A DNA stretch of 64,000 nucleotides from Limimaricola soesokkakensis (lineage in GTDB: Bacteria; Pseudomonadota; Alphaproteobacteria; Rhodobacterales; Rhodobacteraceae). The stretch covers positions 248,001 to 312,000 of the forward strand of contig NZ_FWFY01000003.1 in NCBI RefSeq assembly GCF_900172345.1, read 5' to 3'. Below the pieces are notes generated by a model. It was not told the DNA's origin. It did not search any database and saw only the letters and a program-made list of their open reading frames with translations. Both the position numbers and the translations under genes were made by a program. Each line of letters begins with the position of its first letter. The stretch's first letter is position 1. This document shows positions 35,094 to 44,231 of the stretch, one piece after another.

Positions 35094-35116
35094 TGCGTAT
35101 TTGGGGAAAGATGAAA
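35094..35116 (+). repeat. Interspersed-element half site at the amidase start
   Basis: GCGTATTTGGGGAAAGATG (35095-35113) is the same end motif as in the palindromic elements at 11825 and 25242, here as a single forward copy. It lies over the first codons of the amidase frame: GGGGAAAG acts as a plausible ribosome site for the ATG at 35111, and the whole motif could itself be read from an ATG at 35093 as MRIWGKMK. Confidence 0.65.
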
Positions 35117-36292
35117 GGGATCGGCCTCGCGCTGCTGCTGGCGGGGCCGCTCTCGGCGCAAGAGTTCTCGGGGCTGGCCCGGCTCGACGCCGCCGAGAGC
35201 CATGTCGCGGATACGCGCCGGGGGCTGGAACTGGAGCTGGCGTTGAGCCAGACGGTGCCGTGGCGGGTCTTCACACTCGACGAGCCGCGGCGGCTCGTGC
35301 TCGATTTCGCCGAGGTCGACTGGACCGGGGCCGATCCGGAGGCGCTGCTGTCGGGGACGCGCGCCAGCGCGCTGCGGGTCGGGCGCGGACGGCCCGGCTG
35401 GTCGCGCCTCGTGCTCGACCTGGCCGAGCCACTGGCAGTCGAGAGCGCCGAGATGCGGGCACAGCCCTCGGGCGCAGCGCGGCTGCGCGTCGCGTTGGGG
35501 CCGGTAAGCGCCGAGGCCTTCGCGGAACGCGCACGCCCCGCCGATCCGGCCGGCGAGACGCTGGCCCCGCCGCGGGTGGCGGGGGCGGGGCCGCTGGTGG
35601 TGGCTGTGGATGCGGGCCATGGCGGCGTCGATCCGGGCGCCATGCGTGAAGGGCTGGTCGAGGCCGATCTGATGTTGCAGCTGGCGCGCGAGACGGCCGA
35701 AGCGCTCAACCGTTCCGGCAACATGCGCGCGGTGCTGACCCGCGACGCCGACGCTTTCGTGCCGCTGTCCGAGCGGATGACCATCGCCCGGGCGGCAGGG
35801 GCCGACTTGCTGCTGTCGCTGCATGCCGACGCGCTGGAGGAAGACGAGGCCTCCGGCGGCTCGGTCTACACGCTCTCGGACGAGGCAAAGGACACCGCAT
35901 CGGGGCGCATGGTCGAGCGGCACCAGCGCGGCGACCTGTTGGCCGGGCTCGATCTCAGCCGTCAGGACGACCGGGTCGCCACGGCGCTGATGGATCTGGC
36001 CCGGATCGACACCGCGCCGCAGAGCGAACGACTGGCGCAGGCGCTGGTGGCTTCGCTCGGCGCGGCGGGCGCGCATCTCAATTCGCGGCCACGCCGCAGC
36101 GCGCCGCTGGCGGTGCTCAACGCCGCCGATTTTCCCTCGGTGCTGGTCGAGGTGGGGTTCCTGTCGAATGCCGGGGATCGGGCCCGACTCGTCGATCCGG
36201 CTTCGCGCGCCCGGATCGTCGCGGGGCTCGTCGCGGGGCTGCGCAACTGGGCGGCCGAGGAGGCCGCACGCGCGCCGCTGCGGCGACGCTGA
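35111..36292 (+). CDS. N-acetylmuramoyl-L-alanine amidase (AMIN + Amidase_3)
   Basis: A 393-residue periplasmic zinc amidase of the AmiC type. Signal peptide MKGIGLALLLAGPLSA, an AMIN-like domain (about 20-135, LELELALSQTVPWRVFTLDEPRRLVLDF) for septal peptidoglycan targeting, and Amidase_3 with zinc ligands in VDAGHGGVDPGA, the Glu about 15 residues on, SLHADA and the catalytic Glu in VLVEVGFLSN. It splits daughter cells by cutting stem peptides from glycan. PBP1A is two genes downstream on the same strand. The start lies in a repeat motif; 35057 and 35093 are alternative in-frame ATGs. Confidence 0.92.
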   Translation: MKGIGLALLLAGPLSAQEFSGLARLDAAESHVADTRRGLELELALSQTVPWRVFTLDEPRRLVLDFAEVDWTGADPEALLSGTRASALRVGRGRPGWSRLVLDLAEPLAVESAEMRAQPSGAARLRVALGPVSAEAFAERARPADPAGETLAPPRVAGAGPLVVAVDAGHGGVDPGAMREGLVEADLMLQLARETAEALNRSGNMRAVLTRDADAFVPLSERMTIARAAGADLLLSLHADALEEDEASGGSVYTLSDEAKDTASGRMVERHQRGDLLAGLDLSRQDDRVATALMDLARIDTAPQSERLAQALVASLGAAGAHLNSRPRRSAPLAVLNAADFPSVLVEVGFLSNAGDRARLVDPASRARIVAGLVAGLRNWAAEEAARAPLRRR

Positions 36293-36299
36293 AACGCCA

Positions 36300-36327
36300 A
36301 CGGCCCGCGCGGTGAGGCGCGGGCCGT
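36300..36327. terminator. Hairpin between convergent amidase and methyltransferase
   Basis: ACGGCCCGCGC (36300-36310) pairs with GCGCGGGCCGT (36317-36327), an 11-bp perfect stem. Neither side has a strong T run (minus side TTGGCGTTTC). Confidence 0.6.
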
Positions 36328-36349
36328 GAAACCTTGCCGGGGCCGAAGC

Positions 36350-37030
36350 TCAGCCCTTGTTGGCGGGCTTCGGGCCTTCCTCGCGCGGCAGGCCGTCGAA
36401 ACGGGCCAGCCAGACCGAGTGCATGCCGCAATCGGGGTCTTCGGGGATGAAGGCCAGCGGCTTGAAACCGTGCATCTCCAGAAGACCCTTGTAGGTCTTG
36501 GGGCTCAGGCTCTCGTGGAAGATCGGCTTGCCCGCCACGTCGCCGATCGCCGTGCCGGCCGAGGGGCCGGAGGTGAACATCAGCGCGCAGCCGGGCGCCG
36601 CGTGCTCGGCGAAGGTCGGGAACATCGACTGCTGATCGGGGCCCGAGAGGTGAAAGAAGCTGTCCCAGGCGAGAATCGCGTCGAATTTCTCGGACAGGCG
36701 CAGCCCGCGCATGTCGTGGTGGAAGGCGCGGGCGCGCGGCAGGTTCTTCTGGAACAGGCCCAGCATCACGCGCGAGGCGTCGACGCCGGTGACCTCGGCG
36801 CCGCGATCGGCGACGTATTGCGCGATCGGCGCGCCCGAGCCGCAGCCGAGGTCGAGCACGCGGCGGCGGCCGCCATTGCGCGGTGCCGCGGCCAGCATCC
36901 TGTCGACCCAGCGCCGTTCGATCAGACGTCGGTCACGCGCCTTGGCCCATTCGGGGCCGACGGCGTCATAGGTCGCGATCACGTCGTCCGGCGTGGCGCG
37001 GCGGGAAGGGGTTGTGTCGGTTGCCATCAT
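36350..37030 (-). CDS. SAM-dependent class I methyltransferase
   Basis: A 226-residue Rossmann methyltransferase. The SAM motif I VLDLGCGSGAPIAQYVADRG and the acidic residue in VTGVDAS are clear, followed by AILAWDSFFHLS, the motif IV region. No further domains. ATG at 37030 has AAAGGG upstream; the ATG at 37027 is equally possible. Substrate unknown: family resemblance to UbiE/Tellurite-type methyltransferases is only structural. It diverges from the PBP1A gene. Confidence 0.9.
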   Translation of the reverse strand: MMATDTTPSRRATPDDVIATYDAVGPEWAKARDRRLIERRWVDRMLAAAPRNGGRRRVLDLGCGSGAPIAQYVADRGAEVTGVDASRVMLGLFQKNLPRARAFHHDMRGLRLSEKFDAILAWDSFFHLSGPDQQSMFPTFAEHAAPGCALMFTSGPSAGTAIGDVAGKPIFHESLSPKTYKGLLEMHGFKPLAFIPEDPDCGMHSVWLARFDGLPREEGPKPANKG

Positions 37031-37183
37031 GTACGCCCTTTTGGGTGCCAGCTGTCGAGAGCGCAATCCCCTCGCCAAAGCGTGACCCCGCTTTCGGGCG
37101 TTTTGCTGCCGATTTCAAGCCCTGCGCTTTTGACCCCGGGCGGGCGCTTGCCTATAAGCCCCTCATTCCTCCCGGAGACAATC

Positions 37184-39706
37184 GTGCTGCGCTTCATCAT
37201 GTCCTTCCTCGGCGGCATCTTCTCGATGCTGACCCTCGGCCTCGCCATGGGGGCGCTGACGCTCGGCGCGATCTTCTATGTCTATGGCCGCGACCTGCCC
37301 AGCTACGAGACGTTGGCGCAGTACACACCGCCGACGATCAGCCGCGTCTATGACGGCGAGGGGAAGATCCTCGACGAGTTCGCCACCGAGCGGCGGCTCT
37401 TCACCCCGGCCGAGGAGATCCCCGATCTCGTCAAGCATGCCTTCGTCTCGGCCGAGGATCAGAATTTCTACGTCCATTCCGGATTCGACGTGAAGGGCAT
37501 CGTCGCCGCCGGCGTCGAGGCGGTGCGCTCGCGCGGCGAGGACATCCGCGGTGCTTCCACGATCACCCAGCAGGTGATGAAGAATTTCCTGCTCGACGGC
37601 TCACGCACCATCGAGCGCAAGATCAAGGAGCTGATCCTCGCGGTGCGGATCGAGGGCGCGATGGACAAGGAGCGGATCCTCGAGCTCTATCTCAACGAGA
37701 TCTTCCTCGGGCAGAACTCCTACGGCGTCACCGCCGCCGCCCAGACCTATTTCAACAAGCCGCTGTCGCAGCTCGAGCCGGGCGAGGCCGCCTATCTCGC
37801 GGCGCTGGCGCAGCGCCCCGGCAACCTGCACCCGGTGCGGCAATACGAGGACGCGGTGAACCGCCGCAACTACGTGCTGCGCCGGATGTGGGAAGATGGC
37901 TATATCGACGAGGCCGCCTATCGCGAGGGCCGGGGCCTGACCCTCGACACGGTGCAGTCGGGCGATATCGCGAGCTTCCGCGCCGCGCTGCCGCCGCGCG
38001 ACTACTTCACCGACGAGGTGCGCCGCCAGCTCTCGGCCGAGTTCGGCGAGGACGAGTTCTTCGGCGGCGGTCTGTCGATCCGCGCCACGCTGGACGGCCC
38101 GTTGCAGGTCGAGGCGGCGCATGCGCTGCAGCGCGCGCTCGAGCAATACGATCGCGGGCTGGGCCGCTGGCGCGGCACCGGCAAGTCGATCCCGGTCGAA
38201 GCGCTCGACGACGAACTGGCCTGGCGCAAGGCGCTCTCAGAGGTCGATGTGCCGCGCGACGTGACGCTGGAAAGCCAGTGGTACCCCGCCGTGGTGATGG
38301 AGCTCGGCGAGAGCGAAATGCGCCTCGGGATCGAGGGGCTGGCCGATGACGGCTCCGAGCCGCATGTGGTGCCGCGCGACGACATTTCATGGATGCGCGG
38401 CAGCTTCGCCGAGAATTTCGAGCGCGGCGACGTGGTGCTGGTTCGCCGGATGACCTCCGACGACGACGGCAGCTTCATTCGCTGGACGCTGCGGCAGACG
38501 CCGCGCGTGCAGGGCGCCTTCATGGCGATGGACGTCAACACCGGCCGGGTGCTGGCGATGCAGGGCGGCTTCTCCTACCAGGACAGCGTGTTCAACCGCG
38601 CCACCCAGGCGATGCGCCAGCCCGGCTCCTCCTTCAAGCCCTTCGTCTACGCGGCGGCGCTCGACAGCGGTTACACCCCGGCGACGATCATCGTCGACGC
38701 CCCGATCGAGATCAACACGCCGCAGGGCATGTGGCGACCGCAGAATGCCTCGAACAAGTTCTACGGGCCGACGCCTCTGAGAACCGGCATCGAGCAGTCG
38801 CGCAACATCATGACGATCCGCCTCGCGCAGGAGGTGAGCATGGATACCGTTGCCGATTACGGCGAGAAGTTCGGTGTCTATGACGATCTCGGCCCCTATC
38901 TGTCGAACGCGCTGGGCGCGCAGGAGACGACGCTGTTCAAGATGGTCGCGGCCTATGCAATGTTCGCCAATGGCGGCGAGCGGGTCGAGCCGACGCTGGT
39001 CGACCGGGTGCAGGATCGCTACGGCAACACGCTCTATCGCCACGATCAGCGCAACTGCGTCGATTGCTCGCTCCCGAACCTGCCTGCGGGCAAGGCGCCG
39101 ACGATCCAGTCGAACCGCGAGCGGATCATGAACGCGGTTACCGCCTATCAGCTCACCTCGATGATGGAGGGGGTGGTCAAGCGCGGCACCGCGCGCGGCA
39201 TCAATTTGCCCGTGCCGATCGCCGGCAAGACCGGCACCACCAACGATGCCAAGGACGTGTGGTTCGTGGGCTTCTCGTCGAACATCGTCGCGGGTTGCTA
39301 CATCGGCTACGACAACCCGCGCTCGCTCGGCTCGGGCGCCTCGGGCGGCGGCATCTGCGGCCCGGTGTTCGAGAGCTTCATGAGGGAGGCGATCGAGCGT
39401 TTCGGCGGCACCGAGTTCCCGGTCCCCGACGAGTGCCAGTTCATCAAGATCGACCGCTTCTCGGGTGCGCGCCTGCCCGACGGCGCCTCGGGCGACAACG
39501 TGATCTCAGAATGCTTCCGCATCGGCGAGGAGCCGCTGTTCGGCGTGACTTTCGATGGCGGCTTCGAGATGTCGGGCGATCTGCCGCTCTACGAGGAGGC
39601 GGGCGGCAACAAGCCGGCCAAGAAGGTCCAGACCTCGACCGGCAACACCGCCACCGTCGGCCCGAAGGCGAGCTTCGGCACGCTCTCCTCGGGCGGTCTC
39701 TACTGA
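37184..39706 (+). CDS. mrcA: Class A penicillin-binding protein 1A
   Basis: An 840-residue bifunctional peptidoglycan synthase. One N-terminal membrane anchor (about 8-33), a glycosyltransferase domain (EDQNFYVHSGFD, RGASTITQQVMKNFLL, KIKELILAVRIE, LNEIFLGQNSYG), an OB-like insert, and a transpeptidase domain with SSFK (RQPGSSFKPFVYAAALD), SRN (QSRNIMT) and KTGTT. GTG at 37184 is chosen because GGAGA lies 5-6 nt upstream; ATG at 37199 is the alternative. The C-terminal tail after KTG carries four cysteines, typical for alphaproteobacterial PBP1A. Followed by prfB. Confidence 0.96.
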   Translation: MLRFIMSFLGGIFSMLTLGLAMGALTLGAIFYVYGRDLPSYETLAQYTPPTISRVYDGEGKILDEFATERRLFTPAEEIPDLVKHAFVSAEDQNFYVHSGFDVKGIVAAGVEAVRSRGEDIRGASTITQQVMKNFLLDGSRTIERKIKELILAVRIEGAMDKERILELYLNEIFLGQNSYGVTAAAQTYFNKPLSQLEPGEAAYLAALAQRPGNLHPVRQYEDAVNRRNYVLRRMWEDGYIDEAAYREGRGLTLDTVQSGDIASFRAALPPRDYFTDEVRRQLSAEFGEDEFFGGGLSIRATLDGPLQVEAAHALQRALEQYDRGLGRWRGTGKSIPVEALDDELAWRKALSEVDVPRDVTLESQWYPAVVMELGESEMRLGIEGLADDGSEPHVVPRDDISWMRGSFAENFERGDVVLVRRMTSDDDGSFIRWTLRQTPRVQGAFMAMDVNTGRVLAMQGGFSYQDSVFNRATQAMRQPGSSFKPFVYAAALDSGYTPATIIVDAPIEINTPQGMWRPQNASNKFYGPTPLRTGIEQSRNIMTIRLAQEVSMDTVADYGEKFGVYDDLGPYLSNALGAQETTLFKMVAAYAMFANGGERVEPTLVDRVQDRYGNTLYRHDQRNCVDCSLPNLPAGKAPTIQSNRERIMNAVTAYQLTSMMEGVVKRGTARGINLPVPIAGKTGTTNDAKDVWFVGFSSNIVAGCYIGYDNPRSLGSGASGGGICGPVFESFMREAIERFGGTEFPVPDECQFIKIDRFSGARLPDGASGDNVISECFRIGEEPLFGVTFDGGFEMSGDLPLYEEAGGNKPAKKVQTSTGNTATVGPKASFGTLSSGGLY

Positions 39707-39800
39707 GCGACGCTCTCGCGCGCCTCGCTTGCCGGGGCGCGCGGGGCGCGCTATCACGCCGCACAATTCAAAGCCTTCGAGGCCGAGTGAGGAGCCGATC

Positions 39801-40925
39801 ATGCGCGCAGAGACGCAAGCCAACATCGCCGCCATCGAGAAGTCGCTCGGGCTGCTGGCCAAGCGCATGGGCCGCGAGACGGCGGCGCACCGGCTCGAGG
39901 AGTTCGACGCCCAGGTCGAGGACCCGACGCTATGGGACGATCCCGCCGCCGCGCAGAAGTTGATGCGCGAGCGCCAGTCGTTGCTCGACAAGATCGGCAC
40001 CTACGACCAAATCAGCCAAGGGCTGAAGGACAATGTCGAGCTGATCGAGCTGGGCGAAATGGAGGGCGACGAGGAAATCGTCGCCGAGGCCGAAGCCGCG
40101 CTCAAGGCGCTGCGCCAGACCGCCGGGGCCAAGGAACTCGAGGCGCTGCTCGACGGCGAGGCCGACGCCAACGATACCTTCCTCGAGATCAATGCCGGCG
40201 CCGGCGGCACCGAGGCCTGCGACTGGGCGCAGATGCTGCAGCGGATGTATGTGCGCTGGGCCGAGAAGCGCGGCTACGAGGTCGAGATGCAGTCCGAGGA
40301 GGCCGGCGGCGAGGCGGGCATCAAGTCGGTCGCCTACAAGATCTCCGGCCCCAACGCCTATGGCTGGCTGAAATCCGAGAGCGGCGTGCACCGTCTCGTG
40401 CGGATCTCGCCCTTCGGCAAGGGCACGCGCGAGACCTCCTTCGCGAGCGTCTGGGTCTATCCGGTGGTCGATGACAACATCGAGATCGACGTGAACCCCT
40501 CCGACATCCGGGTCGACACCTATCGCTCCTCGGGCGCCGGCGGCCAGCACGTCAACACCACCGACTCGGCGGTGCGGATCACCCACCTTCCGACCGGCAT
40601 CGTCGTGACCTCCTCGGAAAAGTCGCAGCACCAGAACCGCGACATCGCGATGAAGGCGCTGAAGTCGCGGCTCTACCAGATGGAACTCGACCGCCGGAAC
40701 GCCGAGATCAACGCACAGCACGACGCCAAGGGCGACGCCGGCTGGGGCAACCAGATCCGCTCCTACGTGCTGCAGCCCTACCAGATGGTGAAGGACCTGC
40801 GCACCGGCCACGAGACCTCGGACACCCAAGGCGTGCTCGACGGCGATCTCGACGGCTTCATGGCCGCGACGCTGGCCGGTCAGGTCTCCGGCAAGAGCCG
40901 CGCCGAGGCGACCTCGGACGACTGA
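39801..40925 (+). CDS. prfB: Peptide chain release factor 2
   Basis: A 374-residue RF2. The stop-codon reading SPF tripeptide is in HRLVRISPFGKGT and the GGQ peptidyl-hydrolysis motif in SSGAGGQHVNTTDSAVRI. The frame is continuous from ATG 39801 with GAGGAG upstream: I see no in-frame UGA and no CUUUGA slippery site, so the autoregulatory programmed frameshift found in enteric prfB is absent. N-terminal helical domain (about 1-110) is normal. Confidence 0.97.
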   Translation: MRAETQANIAAIEKSLGLLAKRMGRETAAHRLEEFDAQVEDPTLWDDPAAAQKLMRERQSLLDKIGTYDQISQGLKDNVELIELGEMEGDEEIVAEAEAALKALRQTAGAKELEALLDGEADANDTFLEINAGAGGTEACDWAQMLQRMYVRWAEKRGYEVEMQSEEAGGEAGIKSVAYKISGPNAYGWLKSESGVHRLVRISPFGKGTRETSFASVWVYPVVDDNIEIDVNPSDIRVDTYRSSGAGGQHVNTTDSAVRITHLPTGIVVTSSEKSQHQNRDIAMKALKSRLYQMELDRRNAEINAQHDAKGDAGWGNQIRSYVLQPYQMVKDLRTGHETSDTQGVLDGDLDGFMAATLAGQVSGKSRAEATSDD

Positions 40926-40937
40926 GGCCGCCCCCGA

Positions 40938-40979
40938 CTTTGTTCCCTAAATACGCCGGGGTCCGGGGCGGAGCCCCGG
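40938..40979. repeat. Degenerate interspersed half site plus hairpin after prfB
   Basis: On the minus strand 40957-40938 reads GGCGTATTTAGGGAACAAAG, a relative of the GCGTATTT...GAAAGATG motif. On the plus strand it is followed at once by a hairpin, CCGGGGC (40963-40969), loop GGA, GCCCCGG (40973-40979). No T run follows, so a terminator role for prfB is uncertain. Confidence 0.5.
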
Positions 40980-41064
40980 TCCCGCCCTCTCGGCCCGCGT
41001 TCACGTGTCCCGTATCTTGCCCGTCGCGACCCCGCGCCCCTAGACTGGGGCGGGAGGGCTGAGG

Positions 41065-42135
41065 ATGAAGGTGCTGATCTGCGGCGCCGGACCCACCGGG
41101 CTGACCGCCGGGGTCGAACTGGCCCGGCGTGGCATCGAGGTGACGGTCTTCGAGGCGCGAGACGCGCCCTCTCCCTTGTCGCGCGCTGTCGGCATCAATC
41201 CCGAAAGCCTGCATCGTCTGGAGCCTTCCGGTGTGACCGAGGCGCTGCTGGCCGAGGGCGTCACCTATAGAGGCCTGATCCTTCATCGCGGCGGCCGGGT
41301 CTGGGCCAGGCTCGATTTCGGCGCGGCCCGGCCCGAGCGTTTCGGCCGTCGCTACATGTTCGGCCTGCCGCAGGACCGCACCGAGGCGGTCCTCGCCGCG
41401 GCATTGGCACGTCACGGCGGCACGCTGCGGCGCGGCGCCGAGATCGTCGGCATGGCCCAAGACCCCCAAGGCGTCCGCATCACATTGAAGGATGGTCGGG
41501 AGGAGCGCGGCGACTGGTTCGTCGGGGCCGATGGCACGCGCAGCCTCGTGCGCGAGGCGGCGGGGATCGGTTATCCCGGGCACCGTCTTCCAGATGTCTG
41601 GTCGATCGCCGATATCGACGCGCCGGGCTGGTCGCATCGCGACCGGGTGGCGCTGTCCTTGCTGCCCGAAGGGCGGGTGGCCGCCGTCGTGCCGCTGGGC
41701 GGGGACCGGGTGCGGATGATCTCGAACACCGAGGACGCGCTCGCGGCCGAGCCCTTCGGCGTGCGGGTCGCGCATCTGCACGACCGGGGCCAGTTCCGGG
41801 TGGCGCTGCGAATGGCGGAGCGGTTCCGGGAGGGGCGGGTGCTGCTCGCGGGGGACGCCGCGCATTCGCACTCTCCCGCCGGCGGACGCGGCATGAATCT
41901 CGGCATCGCCGATGCCTGCGACCTGGCCGAACGACTCGCGGGCGGCGGAATCGATGGCTATTCCGAAGCCCGCCGCGCCGCGGATCGCCGGATCATCGCC
42001 GGGGCGGAGCGGATGCGCCGCGTGGTCACCGCGAAGGGCCCGCTGGCCCGCCCAGCGACGCTGGCGGCGGCGCGGCTGATCACCGCCTTGCCGCCGCTGC
42101 GGGCGCGTTTCGCGGCGAATTTCCTCTACGGCTAG
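41065..42135 (+). CDS. FAD-dependent aromatic-type monooxygenase
   Basis: A 356-residue flavoprotein hydroxylase of the PHBH/UbiH fold. FAD motifs: N-terminal GAGPTGLTAGVELARRG, the DG motif in WFVGADGTRSLVRE, and the ribityl-binding GDAAHSHSPAGGRGMNLGIADACDL. Members hydroxylate phenols and quinone precursors with NAD(P)H and oxygen. It is shorter than class A hydroxylases with a C-terminal thioredoxin domain. No pathway neighbours, so the substrate is unknown. Confidence 0.91.
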   Translation: MKVLICGAGPTGLTAGVELARRGIEVTVFEARDAPSPLSRAVGINPESLHRLEPSGVTEALLAEGVTYRGLILHRGGRVWARLDFGAARPERFGRRYMFGLPQDRTEAVLAAALARHGGTLRRGAEIVGMAQDPQGVRITLKDGREERGDWFVGADGTRSLVREAAGIGYPGHRLPDVWSIADIDAPGWSHRDRVALSLLPEGRVAAVVPLGGDRVRMISNTEDALAAEPFGVRVAHLHDRGQFRVALRMAERFREGRVLLAGDAAHSHSPAGGRGMNLGIADACDLAERLAGGGIDGYSEARRAADRRIIAGAERMRRVVTAKGPLARPATLAAARLITALPPLRARFAANFLYG

Positions 42136-42144
42136 CCGGATACG

Positions 42145-42175
42145 AAAAGGGCGCCCCGGTTTCCCGAGACGCCCC
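42145..42175 (-). terminator. Terminator of the M23/bactofilin operon
   Basis: On the minus strand GGGCGTCTCGG, loop GAAA, CCGGGGCGCCC, then TTTTCG. It ends the bactofilin gene, which stops at 42200. Confidence 0.85.
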
Positions 42176-42199
42176 TATCCGTCGATCCCGCGACCGGCC

Positions 42200-42709
42200 T
42201 CAGTCGTGGCCGCCTTCGGCCACGGACGGCTTCGGCAGCGGCTTGGGCGCGCCGGTGGTGTTCAGCGGGTCTTCCTGGCGCTGCACCGAACCCTCGAAAT
42301 GCGCACCGCTCTCGATCGCGATGGTCTTGTGGATGATGTCGCCCTCGACGCGGGCGGTCGAGGTGAGGCGGACCTTGAGACCGCGCACCCGGCCGACGAT
42401 CCGGCCGTTAATCACCACGTCATCGGCGACCAGCTCACCGCGCACGGTGGCGCCTTCGCCGACGGTCAGCAGATGCGCGCGAATGTCGCCCTCGATCTGG
42501 CCCTCGACCTGGATGTCGCCGGTGGTCTTGACGTTGCCCTTGATGTGCAGGTCGGCCGAGAGCACCGATGCCGGCGGCTTCGCCTTGGGTGCGGCGGGAC
42601 GGTAGTCCTGCGATCCCTGCGGCTGCGCGGGCTTGGTGGTGGCGTCCATCTGGGGGTTCCCTTCGGCTGTCCTGGGTCCGGGCTCGTTGATCTTGCTCTT
42701 AGAAAACAT
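42200..42709 (-). CDS. Bactofilin (polymer-forming cytoskeletal protein)
   Basis: A 169-residue bactofilin. A disordered, Pro-rich N terminus (1-48) leads into the beta-helical DUF583 core (about 49-145) with the regular pattern SVLSADLHIKGNVKTTGDIQ / EGQIEGDIRAHLLTVGEGA / VRGELVADDVVINGRIVG. It polymerises without nucleotide and scaffolds wall enzymes. The start overlaps the M23 peptidase stop by 11 bp. In stalked and budding alphaproteobacteria a bactofilin (BacA) works with the M23 protein LmdC encoded next to it, which fits this pair. Confidence 0.95.
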   Translation of the reverse strand: MFSKSKINEPGPRTAEGNPQMDATTKPAQPQGSQDYRPAAPKAKPPASVLSADLHIKGNVKTTGDIQVEGQIEGDIRAHLLTVGEGATVRGELVADDVVINGRIVGRVRGLKVRLTSTARVEGDIIHKTIAIESGAHFEGSVQRQEDPLNTTGAPKPLPKPSVAEGGHD

Positions 42710-44027
42710 CTTTTCCAGCTCGTATGTAGGTCATGGGATTGACGGGAGTCCCACCGACGCGCACCTCGTAATGGAGGTGGGGCCCGGTCGATCGTCCGGA
42801 GTTGCCCATATCACCAATCCGCTCGCCGCGCGATACCCTTTGGCCGACCTTCACGCTGATCTTGTTGAGGTGGGCGTAACGGGTCTCGATCCCGAACTCG
42901 TGCTGGATCTTGATCAGCCGGCCATAGCCCGAGGCCCAGCCGGCGCTGACCACCACGCCGTCGGCGGTGGAATAGACCGGGGTGCCGATCGGCGCCGCGA
43001 AATCGGCACCCGCATGCAGGCGGCCCCAGCGCTGGCCGAAGCCAGAAGTAAAGCGGTAGGAAGACTGCACCGGCTCGGCGAAGGGCGCCTTCGAGGCGGC
43101 GATCCGGTAGAGGTTGATCTCGTCCATCTTGTCGAGCAGCGCGTTGGCACGCTCGGCATTGTCGTTGACGTGGCCCGCATGGGCCCCCATGGTGGAGAAC
43201 TGGATCGGGGTCAGCGCGCCGCCGCCGATGCCGCTATAGCCCTTGCGCACCTTGCTGATCATCGCGTCGGGGTCCATGCCGGCCGCGCGGAACATCTCGC
43301 CCAGCGGCTCGACCGAGACGGTCATCGCCTCTTCGAGCTGGCGGAAGATCTCGTCGTTGCGCTCGGTCATCAGCCGCAGCTCAAGCTGCATCTCGTTGGC
43401 CTGCTCGAAGGCAAGCTCGGCATCCTCGGCGATGCGGTCGCGCTCTTCGGCGGTTTCGGCCAGCGCGCCGGACAGGATGTCGAGCGTGCCCTCGACCGAG
43501 GCCGCATCGGCGCCGCCGGGCAGGGTGCCGCCCTCGGCCAGGGCCAGCTTCAACTCTTCGGCGGCGTCGCGGGCGGTTTCGCGCTCGATCATGGTGCGGC
43601 GCAGCGCGGCCTGCACCACCTCGAGCCCGGTCTCCATCTCGCGGCGCTTGTCCTCTGAGGCCAGAAGCTCGCTCTGCATGGTCGAGATCTGGGCCAGCGC
43701 GGTCGAGAACCGCTCCTGCGCAGCGGCGGCTTCGGCGGCGCGCAGGTCGCGCTCGGCTGAAAGCACATTCAGGCGATCCTCGTAGATCATCTGGTCGCGC
43801 TGCGCCTGGGCGCGGAAATTGCCGGAACCGATCGAATCCATCAGCAGGATCGCGGTGGCAGTGATGGTCCAGCCGACCACCAGCGTCGCGCCGGTCCAGG
43901 CGATCAGCTGGGTCGAGGGGTGGAGCCTGATGAACCGGGTCTCGGTGTCCGAGCGCAGAAACAGTCGCCGTTCGGGAAACCGGCGCTCCAGCGCCGCGTG
44001 AAGTTTCTGTGCCAGTTTGATGCGCAC
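42699..44027 (-). CDS. M23 peptidase with membrane anchor and coiled coil (LmdC-like)
   Basis: A 442-residue protein: short cytoplasmic N terminus (1-38), one transmembrane helix (about 39-62, STQLIAWTGATLVVGWTITA), a long coiled coil (about 75-270, rich in Glu/Ala/Leu), and a C-terminal LytM domain with zinc motifs HAGADFAAP and HLHYEVRVGG. Intact ligands suggest an active endopeptidase, or at least zinc binding. The cytoplasmic tail could bind the bactofilin encoded just after it with an 11-bp overlap. Likely acts in localised wall synthesis or cell shape. Confidence 0.94.
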   Translation of the reverse strand: MRIKLAQKLHAALERRFPERRLFLRSDTETRFIRLHPSTQLIAWTGATLVVGWTITATAILLMDSIGSGNFRAQAQRDQMIYEDRLNVLSAERDLRAAEAAAAQERFSTALAQISTMQSELLASEDKRREMETGLEVVQAALRRTMIERETARDAAEELKLALAEGGTLPGGADAASVEGTLDILSGALAETAEERDRIAEDAELAFEQANEMQLELRLMTERNDEIFRQLEEAMTVSVEPLGEMFRAAGMDPDAMISKVRKGYSGIGGGALTPIQFSTMGAHAGHVNDNAERANALLDKMDEINLYRIAASKAPFAEPVQSSYRFTSGFGQRWGRLHAGADFAAPIGTPVYSTADGVVVSAGWASGYGRLIKIQHEFGIETRYAHLNKISVKVGQRVSRGERIGDMGNSGRSTGPHLHYEVRVGGTPVNPMTYIRAGKDVF

Positions 44028-44231
44028 CCGTCCGTCCCCGTGTTGTCCCGGTCACAGCCTCTCTTTTTCGAGAGTGCCGCGTGCGTGGTGTTAGCGGGGC
44101 CTCCCCCCTGTCGCAACATCTTTGGGCTGCCACCCGGGCCGCGGGCGCGGAGAAGGCCGAAAAACGGCAAGATATCGCCGAAAGGACTATTGTGTCACAC
44201 TGTGGCGTCCGCGCAACGAAAGGGCTGGTTT

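Noticed and set aside
39801-40000. Programmed frameshift in prfB
   Set aside because: The frame is continuous from ATG to the GGQ motif and no CUUUGA/in-frame UGA is seen near codon 25.
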